A stretch of 64,000 bases of DNA. Source: Bacteroidota bacterium. GTDB lineage: Bacteria; Bacteroidota; Bacteroidia; Chitinophagales; LD1. The notes beneath the pieces are model-generated. The model ran no database searches. It was not told the DNA's origin and was given only the letters and a program-made list of their open reading frames with translations. The DNA lies in NCBI GenBank assembly GCA_947479455.1, contig CANJZE010000015.1, forward strand, positions 44,068 through 108,067. The letters run 5' to 3'. How positions within the stretch are numbered: position 1 is the first letter of the stretch; every line of letters begins with the position of its first letter. The position numbers and the translations under genes were made by a program. Positions 7,629 to 13,834 of the stretch are shown here, one piece after another.

Positions 7629-9899
7629 ATGGCATACGATATCGAAATGATTAAAAAGGTTTACGCAGAGCTTCCTTCAAAAATTGCTGCTGCACGCAAA
7701 GTGTTAAACCGTCCGTTAACGCTTACTGAAAAAATTCTTTACTCGCACTTACACGCTTCGCAGAAATTGGAAGATTTTAAACGCGGTGGTTCCTATGTTG
7801 ATTTTGCACCCGATAGAGTGGCTATGCAAGATGCTACTGCGCAAATGGCTTTGTTGCAATTTATGCAGGCAGGTCGCCCGAAAGTTGCGGTGCCTTCAAC
7901 CGTTCATTGCGATCACTTGATTACTGCAAAAGATGGTTCTAAAACTGACTTAGCTGCGGCTACTTCAGGTAATAAAGAAGTTTACGATTTTCTTGCTTCT
8001 GTTTCCAATAAATATGGTCTTGGTTTTTGGAAGCCAGGTGCTGGAATTATTCACCAGATTGTTTTAGAGAACTATGCTTTCCCCGGTGGAATGATGATTG
8101 GAACAGATAGCCATACAGTGAATGCCGGTGGACTTGGAATGGTTGCGATTGGTGTGGGTGGTGCAGATGCCTGCGATGTAATGGCAGGTTTGGCCTGGGA
8201 ATTAAAACAACCAAAATTGATTGGTGTTAAACTGACAGGAAAACTGAATGGCTGGGCTTCTCCTAAAGATGTGATTTTGAAAGTTGCGGGAATACTTACC
8301 GTGAAAGGTGGAACCGGTGCCATTGTTGAATACTTTGGCGAAGGCGCGGTGAACATGAGCTGCACAGGTAAAGGAACTATCTGCAACATGGGTGCAGAGA
8401 TTGGTGCTACTACTTCTACTTTTGGATATGATGAAAGTATGAGCCGTTACTTAAGTGCAACCGGTCGTGCTGATGTGGCTGCTGCTGCCGATGCAGTGAA
8501 AGAACATTTAACTGGTGATGCAGATGTTTATTCTTCTCCTGAAAAATATTTTGATCAGGTAATTGAAATTGATTTGACTACGTTAGAGCCATACATCAAC
8601 GGACCTTTCACACCGGATTTAGCTACGCCAATCTCTGAAATGAAAGCTGCTGCAGCAGCTAACAACTGGCCAACAAAAGTTAGTGTTGGTTTAATTGGTT
8701 CTTGCACTAACTCTTCGTACGAAGATATTTCTCGTGCTGTTTCTCTTGCAAAACAAGTAGCTGAAAAGAATTTGAAAGCAAAAGCGGAGTTCAGCATTAC
8801 TCCGGGTTCAGAACAAATCCGTTTTACAATTGAGCGCGATGGTTTTATTGAAACCTTTAATAAAATTGGCGCAACGGTTTACGCTAACGCATGCGGACCT
8901 TGTATTGGTATGTGGGCGCGTCATGGTGCTGATAAACAAGAGCGCAACACCATCGTTCATTCATTCAACCGAAATTTTGCAAAACGTCAGGATGGAAATC
9001 CGAACACTTTGGCTTTCGTTGCTTCTCCGGAATTAACTACGGCTTTGGCTATTGCCGGTGATTTAACTTTCAATCCACTTACCGATTTCTTAACTAACGA
9101 AGCCGGACAGCAAGTAAAATTAGATGCACCAACAGGTGATGAATTACCTACAAGAGGTTTTGCTGTTGAAGATGCGGGCTTTGTTGCACCGTTTGAAGAT
9201 GGCAGCAAAGTAGAAGTAAAAGTTTCTCCAACGTCTGACCGTTTGCAATTACTTGCTCCGTTCCCAGCTTGGGAAGGAACAGATTTGAAAGGTTTGAAAT
9301 TGCTGATTAAAGCAAAAGGCAAGTGCACCACCGACCATATTTCTATGGCAGGCCCGTGGTTAAAGTACCGCGGACACTTAGACAACATCAGCAACAACAT
9401 GTTGATTGGAGCTACCAACTTCTACAACGAAAAAACAAATTCAGTTAAGAATCAGTTAACCGGTGAGTTTGGCGAAGTGCCAGCAGTACAACGTGCTTAT
9501 AAAGCAGCAGGCATTGGAACTATTGTTGTTGGTGACGAAAACTATGGCGAAGGTTCAAGCCGCGAACATGCAGCTATGGAGCCGCGCTTCCTTGGTGTTC
9601 GTGCGGTGTTGGTTAAATCTTTCGCGCGTATTCACGAAACCAATTTGAAAAAACAAGGAATGCTCGGTTTGACTTTTGTAAACAAAGATGACTACAACAA
9701 AATTCAGGAAGATGATGCAATTGATATTCTTGGATTAACAAGTTTTGCTCCGGGTAAAAATCTTACACTTCAGTTAAATCATACTGATGGTGCGGTTGAA
9801 TCTTTTGAAGTAGCGCATACTTACAATGAACAACAAGTAGAATGGTTCAAGGCCGGTGCTGCGTTGAATATTATTAGAGCCGCAATAACCTCATCCTAA
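7629..9899 (+). CDS. acn: Aconitate hydratase
   Basis: A 756-residue aconitase that isomerises citrate to isocitrate in the TCA cycle. The length and sequence match the mitochondrial-type single-chain enzymes common in Bacteroidota. The [4Fe-4S] cluster ligands are visible as Cys359 ([10 protein letters not shown]), Cys422 and Cys425 ([10 protein letters not shown]), at nearly the same numbers as in mammalian mitochondrial aconitase. The N-terminal substrate motif [14 protein letters not shown] and the swivel-domain signature [13 protein letters not shown] are intact. There is no Shine-Dalgarno site before the ATG. The gene stands alone on this strand and its last codons and stop run into a dispersed palindromic repeat, followed by a T-rich hairpin. 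The acetyl-CoA produced by the beta-oxidation operon downstream enters the cycle one step before this enzyme. Confidence 0.97.
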   Translation: MAYDIEMIKKVYAELPSKIAAARKVLNRPLTLTEKILYSHLHASQKLEDFKRGGSYVDFAPDRVAMQDATAQMALLQFMQAGRPKVAVPSTVHCDHLITAKDGSKTDLAAATSGNKEVYDFLASVSNKYGLGFWKPGAGIIHQIVLENYAFPGGMMIGTDSHTVNAGGLGMVAIGVGGADACDVMAGLAWELKQPKLIGVKLTGKLNGWASPKDVILKVAGILTVKGGTGAIVEYFGEGAVNMSCTGKGTICNMGAEIGATTSTFGYDESMSRYLSATGRADVAAAADAVKEHLTGDADVYSSPEKYFDQVIEIDLTTLEPYINGPFTPDLATPISEMKAAAAANNWPTKVSVGLIGSCTNSSYEDISRAVSLAKQVAEKNLKAKAEFSITPGSEQIRFTIERDGFIETFNKIGATVYANACGPCIGMWARHGADKQERNTIVHSFNRNFAKRQDGNPNTLAFVASPELTTALAIAGDLTFNPLTDFLTNEAGQQVKLDAPTGDELPTRGFAVEDAGFVAPFEDGSKVEVKVSPTSDRLQLLAPFPAWEGTDLKGLKLLIKAKGKCTTDHISMAGPWLKYRGHLDNISNNMLIGATNFYNEKTNSVKNQLTGEFGEVPAVQRAYKAAGIGTIVVGDENYGEGSSREHAAMEPRFLGVRAVLVKSFARIHETNLKKQGMLGLTFVNKDDYNKIQEDDAIDILGLTSFAPGKNLTLQLNHTDGAVESFEVAHTYNEQQVEWFKAGAALNIIRAAITSS

Positions 9900-9924
9900 A
9901 TCCTTCTCCGAAGGAGAAGGACTT
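9889..9924 (+). repeat. Palindromic intergenic repeat, copy 1 (variant form)
   Basis: The core TCCTTCTCCGAAGGAGAAGGA is a 9-bp-arm hairpin with a GAA loop, preceded by CCTCATCCTAAA and followed by CTT. It overlaps the last codons and stop of aconitase. It shares the pattern C-rich lead, TAAA, hairpin, ACTT with seven other sites in the window; the closest relative is the inverted copy at 12976-13008. Confidence 0.75.
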
Positions 9925-9930
9925 AAATAC

Positions 9931-9963
9931 AAAGCGCGAAGAATTTTCTTTGCGCTTTTTTAT
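9931..9963 (+). terminator. Rho-independent terminator of aconitase
   Basis: AAAGCGCGAAGAA pairs with TTCTTTGCGCTTT with a single mismatch and is followed by a run of T residues, giving a classic intrinsic terminator 31 nt after the aconitase stop. Confidence 0.75.
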
Positions 9964-9999
9964 TTCTGTAAATTGCCTACACCAAAAATTTAGTTAAAC

Positions 10000-10851
10000 A
10001 TGAAATCAGCATTCATAAAAGTCAACAACATTCAACTGCACTATGTAGAAGAAGGCACTGGAGTATTAGTCATTCTACTGCACGGCTTTCCTGAGTTTTG
10101 GTATGGTTGGAGAAATCAAATTCCTGTTCTCTCAAAAAAATATCGAGTAGTTGCGCCTGATATGCGCGGTTATAACCTAAGCGATAAACCCAACAATATT
10201 TCAGAGTATAATATAGATGTACTTGCAAAAGATATTGCTGAATTAATCAAAGCATTGGGCGAAGAAAAGGCGATTGTAGTTGGTCATGATTGGGGAGCAG
10301 CGGTGGCTTGGGCAGTTGCCGCTTTGCATCCTGAAGTCGTAAAAAAATTAGCGATTCTGAATGTACCGCACCCAAGCGAAATGAAACGGGCTTTGATGAA
10401 TTTCAATTTTGCTCAGTTAAAGAAGAGCTGGTATATCTTCTTTTTTCAGTTGCCCTTTCTTCCTGAAAGTGTTGTCGGCACCGAAAGGTTTTTTCGACAA
10501 ACATTTGAAGGCATGAGCATGAATAAAAATGCTTTCAATGAAGAGGATATAAAAAAATATGTAGAAGCATACAAACAACCCGGAATGGTAAAAGCAGGTA
10601 TCGCCTATTACCGAGCAGCGTTCAGAGAAACATTTTCAAAATCAAAAGTAGTTTATCCAAACATCAAAGCACCGGTTCTAATGTTGTGGGGAGAGCATGA
10701 CAAAGCCCTGGGAAAAGAATTGACATACAACACCAAAAATTATTGTGAAAACAGTTGCGAAATTATTTACGACTCAACGAGCGGTCATTTTATTCAACAC
10801 GATAATCCCGAATTAGTTAACCGCAGTTTGCTTCACTTCTTCTCTTCTTAG
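10000..10851 (+). CDS. Alpha/beta-fold hydrolase, epoxide-hydrolase type
   Basis: A 283-residue soluble alpha/beta hydrolase. The oxyanion-hole motif is HGFPEFWYGW (residues 28-37), the nucleophile elbow VVGHDWGAA gives Asp97, the acid is Asp234 (WGEHDKA) and the base is His263 (SGHFIQHD). An Asp rather than Ser nucleophile, together with cap tyrosines in SWYIFFFQLP (Tyr145) and AYYRAAF (Tyr203/204), points to an epoxide hydrolase that opens epoxides to diols; haloalkane dehalogenase is less likely because of the two cap tyrosines. The true substrate is unknown. Its 3' end overlaps the convergent acyltransferase gene by 39 bp, an unusual arrangement in which no terminator can separate them. 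Confidence 0.85.
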   Translation: MKSAFIKVNNIQLHYVEEGTGVLVILLHGFPEFWYGWRNQIPVLSKKYRVVAPDMRGYNLSDKPNNISEYNIDVLAKDIAELIKALGEEKAIVVGHDWGAAVAWAVAALHPEVVKKLAILNVPHPSEMKRALMNFNFAQLKKSWYIFFFQLPFLPESVVGTERFFRQTFEGMSMNKNAFNEEDIKKYVEAYKQPGMVKAGIAYYRAAFRETFSKSKVVYPNIKAPVLMLWGEHDKALGKELTYNTKNYCENSCEIIYDSTSGHFIQHDNPELVNRSLLHFFSS

Positions 10852-11454
10852 CGAAGGAACTTCGCGCGGTGGCAGATACACGTAATCCAAATCGAGAGAG
10901 AATTTCTCAGGAAACTTGGCGGTAATATTTTTGTAGAAATCCATTATCTCGCGCATGTCTTTATCCATATCGCCACTCGGATAAATTAATTTGCCAACTC
11001 CAGCCTCTTTCTTTTTGTAATCCAAATAACCAAGCCCGATTGGAACGCCTGCTCCAACAGCGGTATGATAAAATCCGGTTTTCCATTTAGTGCGTAAGGC
11101 ACGTGTTCCTTCTGGCGTAACCATTACCGATAACTCTTTGTTTTGTGCAAACAAATCAATCATTGCTTCGGTCATACTCTTTCTTTCCTCGCCTGCCTTT
11201 TTGGGGCTACGGTCAATTCCAATCGCGCCAAGCGGCCCAAAAATTAAATTGAAAGGAAAGCGCATCCAATCGTTTTTCACAGTATAACGAACCGGAATAT
11301 CCATTAAGTAAAAAGCCGCTCGGGCAAAAACCAAATCCCAATTACTAGTGTGCGGAGCGGCAATCATTACGCTGCGCTCAAAACCGCCACCAACCTGGTC
11401 GTTAAACGTCCAGCCAAAAATTTTGAAAATAAGTTTAGAGATGAATTTGCCCAT
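10813..11454 (-). CDS. PlsC-type 1-acyl-glycerol-3-phosphate acyltransferase family protein
   Basis: A 213-residue acyltransferase of the PlsC family. The catalytic HX4D motif is HTSNWD (His35, Asp40) and the substrate motif is TPEGTR (residues 113-118), with the middle block GPLGAIGIDRS. Such proteins transfer an acyl group to a glycerol phosphate or related acceptor at the inner membrane face. The ATG at 11454 is preferred over an in-frame one at 11484: a TATATTCG box at 11461-11468 and a TTGACA at 11486-11491 fit a promoter that would overlap the longer start, and the shorter product begins MGKFISKLIFKIFGW, as relatives usually do. The last 39 bp overlap the convergent hydrolase gene. The exact lipid acceptor is unknown; it may remodel phospholipids or lipid A-like acceptors. 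Confidence 0.8.
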   Translation of the reverse strand: MGKFISKLIFKIFGWTFNDQVGGGFERSVMIAAPHTSNWDLVFARAAFYLMDIPVRYTVKNDWMRFPFNLIFGPLGAIGIDRSPKKAGEERKSMTEAMIDLFAQNKELSVMVTPEGTRALRTKWKTGFYHTAVGAGVPIGLGYLDYKKKEAGVGKLIYPSGDMDKDMREIMDFYKNITAKFPEKFSLDLDYVYLPPREVPSLRREEVKQTAVN

Positions 11455-11460
11455 GGGTTG

Positions 11461-11491
11461 CGAATATAAATTTCTAATTAACATTTGTCAA
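11461..11491 (-). promoter_or_regulatory. Promoter of the acyltransferase gene
   Basis: On the minus strand TTGACA (11486-11491), a 17-nt spacer and TATATTCG (11461-11468) form a plausible Bacteroidota promoter. The box ends six bases before the ATG at 11454, implying an almost leaderless message, and it decides the choice of start. Confidence 0.45.
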
Positions 11492-11606
11492 GGAAAAACT
11501 TGTGAAATACAGGAACGAATAGTTGCATCGAATATTTTAGAAATTACTGGATGCGCATTTAGCAATCTTAAAAACAGTCCCGCTATTTCAATTTTCTTGT
11601 TTTCAT

Positions 11607-11647
11607 TTTTGGACAAATTGTAAGTGTCACTTACAATTTGTCCAAAA
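11607..11647. repeat. 41-bp near-perfect palindrome upstream of DUF4143 ATPase gene
   Basis: Two 20-nt arms beginning TTTTGGACAAATTGTAAGTG are exact reverse complements around a single central T. The palindrome ends 19 nt before the ATPase start codon, so it lies at the promoter or leader. A 15-bp part of the same arm recurs as a second palindrome just after the gene (12842-12878). It could be an operator, a hairpin in the message, or an element end. Confidence 0.85.
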
Positions 11648-11666
11648 TAAATTTTATGTTTACCGC

Positions 11667-12830
11667 ATGATTGAAAGAGACATAAGCAACAAAATTTACT
11701 CCGCAGCCAAGCAATTTCCCATTGTGTGTTTAATGGGTCCACGGCAAAGCGGCAAAACCACTTTGGTGAAACATCTTTTCCCAAAAGCAACTTACCTTTC
11801 GTTTGAAGATCCTGATATTCGCGCCAAAGTAAAGGATGACTATCGCGGCTTTCTTTCATCGCATAAAGGCTTGGTAATAATTGATGAAGCGCAACGCCTG
11901 CCCGAAGTTTTTTCATACTTACAAACGATAGTAGACGACCGTGGCAAAAACGGGCAGTTTATTTTTACCGGTTCTCAAAATTATTTGCTACTCGAAAAAG
12001 TAACGCAAAGTTTAGCGGGGCGCGTTGCCATTTTAAAACTGCTTCCGCTTTCGGTTGATGAAATTTCTGCAGCGGGCAAACCCACCGCTAATCTTGATTT
12101 GTTGATACACAAAGGCTTTTACCCCGGCATTTGGAAACAGCGTGCAAATCCAGGTTTGCTTTATTCGAGTTACGTGAATACTTATTTGGAGCGTGATGTG
12201 CGGCAAATTCAAAACGTGAGCAGTTTGAGTGAGTTTCAAAAGTTTTTGAAGATGTGTGCCGGTCGTGCAGGACAAATTCTCAACTTAAGTTCGTTGGGAA
12301 ATGATTGTGGCATTTCGCACAATACCGCTAAAGCGTGGTTAAGTATTTTGGAATCGGGATTTATTGTTCACTTGTTGCAACCGTATTTCGAAAATCTCAA
12401 TAAACGTTTGGTGAAAACGCCCAAGCTGTATTTTTACGACACCGGTTTGCTCTGTCATCTGCTCGATATACACGAACCATCGCAACTGCGCAACCATCAC
12501 TTGCGCGGTGCATTAATGGAAAATTTTGTGTTTGCTGAATTACAAAAACAAAACTTCAATCGCTTGCTGCACGCCAATATTTATTACTGGCGCGATAAAA
12601 CAGGAAACGAAGTGGACTTTCTTATTCCACGGGCGGATAAAAAAGTTTTAGTGGAAGTAAAAGCCGGACAAACGATGAACAGCGATTTTACACGCGGCAT
12701 TGATTACTACCGGAAGTTAGATTCAAAATCTAAACTGAAATCATTTTTAGTTTACACCGGTAAGCAAGATTTAAAACTCAATGGAACACAGTTTTTGCAA
12801 TGGAAAAATAGTTCAATGGTGTGGAAGTAG
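11667..12830 (+). CDS. AAA-type ATPase with DUF4143 and PD-(D/E)XK-like C-terminus
   Basis: A 387-residue stand-alone ATPase of the large prokaryotic AAA_14/DUF4143 group. Walker A is GPRQSGKTT (residues 24-32) and Walker B is GLVIIDEAQ (68-76). The middle section includes a winged-helix-like block (LSSLGNDCGISHNTAKAWL), and the C-terminal DUF4143 part carries NEVDFLIP followed by VLVEVKAG, the spacing of a PD-(D/E)XK nuclease core. These proteins occur in many paralogous copies per genome and their function is unknown; roles in defence, toxin-antitoxin-like addiction or mobile behaviour have been suggested but not proven. Here the gene has no partner gene and is bracketed by related palindromes, at 11607-11647 and 12842-12878, which is the most striking thing about it. 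Confidence 0.88.
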   Translation: MIERDISNKIYSAAKQFPIVCLMGPRQSGKTTLVKHLFPKATYLSFEDPDIRAKVKDDYRGFLSSHKGLVIIDEAQRLPEVFSYLQTIVDDRGKNGQFIFTGSQNYLLLEKVTQSLAGRVAILKLLPLSVDEISAAGKPTANLDLLIHKGFYPGIWKQRANPGLLYSSYVNTYLERDVRQIQNVSSLSEFQKFLKMCAGRAGQILNLSSLGNDCGISHNTAKAWLSILESGFIVHLLQPYFENLNKRLVKTPKLYFYDTGLLCHLLDIHEPSQLRNHHLRGALMENFVFAELQKQNFNRLLHANIYYWRDKTGNEVDFLIPRADKKVLVEVKAGQTMNSDFTRGIDYYRKLDSKSKLKSFLVYTGKQDLKLNGTQFLQWKNSSMVWK

Positions 12831-12841
12831 GATTTTTAATT

Positions 12842-12878
12842 TTGGACAAATTGTAAGTTACAGTTACAATTTGTCCAA
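12842..12878. repeat. Second palindrome, downstream of DUF4143 ATPase gene
   Basis: Arms TTGGACAAATTGTAA and TTACAATTTGTCCAA (15 bp, perfect) enclose a 7-nt loop, 11 nt after the ATPase stop codon. The arms are identical to the corresponding part of the palindrome upstream of the gene. Followed by ATTTTTAAATTG, it could also act as a terminator. Confidence 0.85.
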
Positions 12879-12975
12879 TTTTTAAATTGTCTTACTCTAT
12901 AATTAGTTTGTCCAACCACTAAGATCACCTTCCTTTTTTGAACCTTAGACAAATCCATATCGGAGATGTCTTTAT

Positions 12976-13008
12976 TCCTTCCCCTTCGGGGAAGGTTAGG
13001 ATGAGGTT
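12976..13008 (-). repeat. Palindromic intergenic repeat, copy 2 (inverted)
   Basis: TCCTTCCCCTTCGGGGAAGG followed by TTAGGATGAGGTT. Read on the minus strand it begins AACCTCATCCTAA like copy 1 at the aconitase stop. The hairpin has 9-bp arms around TTC-type loop bases. It lies between the ATPase gene and the TetR promoter in a 248-bp gap. Confidence 0.7.
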
Positions 13009-13020
13009 AATATTTTCCCA

Positions 13021-13059
13021 ACCGACCGTTTGGTAAATTAAAAACCCTTTTTACTTTTG
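13021..13059 (+). promoter_or_regulatory. Promoter and operator of the TetR regulator gene
   Basis: The operator-like sequence ACCGACCGTTTGGT (13021-13034) contains the -33 element TTTG (13029-13032); after a 19-nt spacer comes a perfect -7 box TACTTTTG (13052-13059). A matching operator, ACCAAACGGTTGGT, sits in the same position at the beta-oxidation promoter (13757-13770); the two share ACCGTTTGGTAA in opposite orientation. Binding would block RNA polymerase, so the TetR protein probably represses its own gene and the operon. Confidence 0.7.
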
Positions 13060-13078
13060 TTGTCCGAATTCGGAACAC

Positions 13079-13705
13079 ATGCCTAAACAAAAGGTTGACG
13101 AGCAGATTATCATTATTGAAGCACTGAAACTTTTCAGAAAGCAAAGCTATTTCAATACCTCGATGAGCGAGATTGCCGAAGCCTGTGGTTTGCAGAAAGG
13201 TTCACTGTATCACTACTTTCCCAGTAAAGAAGATTTGATGCGCAAAGTGATTAAGAATGTGCATGAGTTTTTCAAGACCAATGTGTTCAGCCATGCTTAC
13301 GACAAAAGTATTCCTCCACAAAAAAGATTGGAACGGCTTTTCCTTTCTGCCGAAAAGGTTTTCCTCAATGAAGAAAAAGGAAATCTATTAGGAAACATGG
13401 GTGTAGAAACCGCCTTAATGGCTCCGGAATTCAATTCATTAGTTCAACGGTTTTTTCTCGATTTTTTTCACGCGGTGAAAACCATTTATCTCGATAAATA
13501 TTCAGAAGCAGTTGCTACAGAATTAGCAGAAAGAAGCGTAGCAGAAATAGAAGGCAGTTTAATGTTCAGCCGTGTTTTTAATGAGCCGAATTATTTAAGA
13601 AATACAACAAAGAGAATTTTAAAACGTTTAGAAATAACCTCTCCCAAACCCTCTCCAAAGGAGAGGGCTTTAAAACCAAATACAGCGAAAACGAAAACGC
13701 GGTAG
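13079..13705 (+). CDS. TetR/AcrR family repressor of the beta-oxidation operon
   Basis: A 208-residue TetR-family regulator. The N-terminal helix-turn-helix spans roughly residues 10-58, with TSMSEIAEACGL and the family signature GSLYHYFPSKEDL. The C-terminal ligand domain is helical and would bind an effector, most likely an acyl-CoA given the neighbouring genes. Matching operators before this gene and before fadN support autoregulation and control of fatty-acid degradation; the ligand and repression are inferred from analogous FadR/PsrA-type TetR proteins. The last ~22 residues (from SPKPSPKERA) are encoded by a dispersed palindromic repeat, so the natural C-terminus was probably shorter and was extended when the repeat appeared. 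Confidence 0.88.
   Translation: MPKQKVDEQIIIIEALKLFRKQSYFNTSMSEIAEACGLQKGSLYHYFPSKEDLMRKVIKNVHEFFKTNVFSHAYDKSIPPQKRLERLFLSAEKVFLNEEKGNLLGNMGVETALMAPEFNSLVQRFFLDFFHAVKTIYLDKYSEAVATELAERSVAEIEGSLMFSRVFNEPNYLRNTTKRILKRLEITSPKPSPKERALKPNTAKTKTR
13636..13672 (+). repeat. Palindromic intergenic repeat, copy 3, inside the TetR 3' end
   Basis: AACCTCTCCCAAACCCTCTCC followed by AAAGGAGAGGGCTTT: the arms CCCTCTCC and GGAGAGGG form an 8-bp hairpin. It follows the family pattern but is translated, giving the PSPKERA tail of the regulator. Confidence 0.65.
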
Positions 13706-13711
13706 TGTATT

Positions 13712-13744
13712 TAAAGTCTCCCCTTCGGGGAGATTTAGAGGGGT
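13712..13744 (-). repeat. Palindromic intergenic repeat, copy 4 (inverted)
   Basis: AAGTCTCCCCTTCGGGGAGA then TTTAGAGGGGT, seven bases after the TetR stop. On the minus strand it reads ACCCCTCTAAATCTCCCC and so on, matching the family. Copies 3 and 4 form an inverted pair around the TetR stop codon and could act as its terminator. Confidence 0.7.
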
Positions 13745-13756
13745 AAAATAATTCTT

Positions 13757-13796
13757 ACCAAACGGTTGGTAGATTTAATTTGAAGTTATATTTTCG
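13757..13796 (+). promoter_or_regulatory. Promoter and TetR operator of the beta-oxidation operon
   Basis: The operator ACCAAACGGTTGGT (13757-13770) has inverted 5-bp arms ACCAA/TTGGT. Its TTGG overlaps the -33 position, and a -7 box TATTTTCG follows at 13789-13796 with about 19-20 nt between. The same operator type lies over the -33 element of the TetR gene. The leader to the ATG at 13835 is about 33 nt. Confidence 0.7.
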
Positions 13797-13834
13797 ATTC
13801 CCTTTAGATAAAAAGAAACAAAATCAATAAAGAA

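Noticed and set aside
7364..7630. N-terminal extension of the LuxR-type regulator to 7630
   Set aside because: The extra 89 residues do not resemble a domain, and the receiver begins exactly at the ATG at 7363.
11488..11916. 142-codon minus-strand reading frame across the palindrome and the start of the ATPase gene
   Set aside because: It runs antisense to the Walker A region and over the palindrome, without any recognisable domain.
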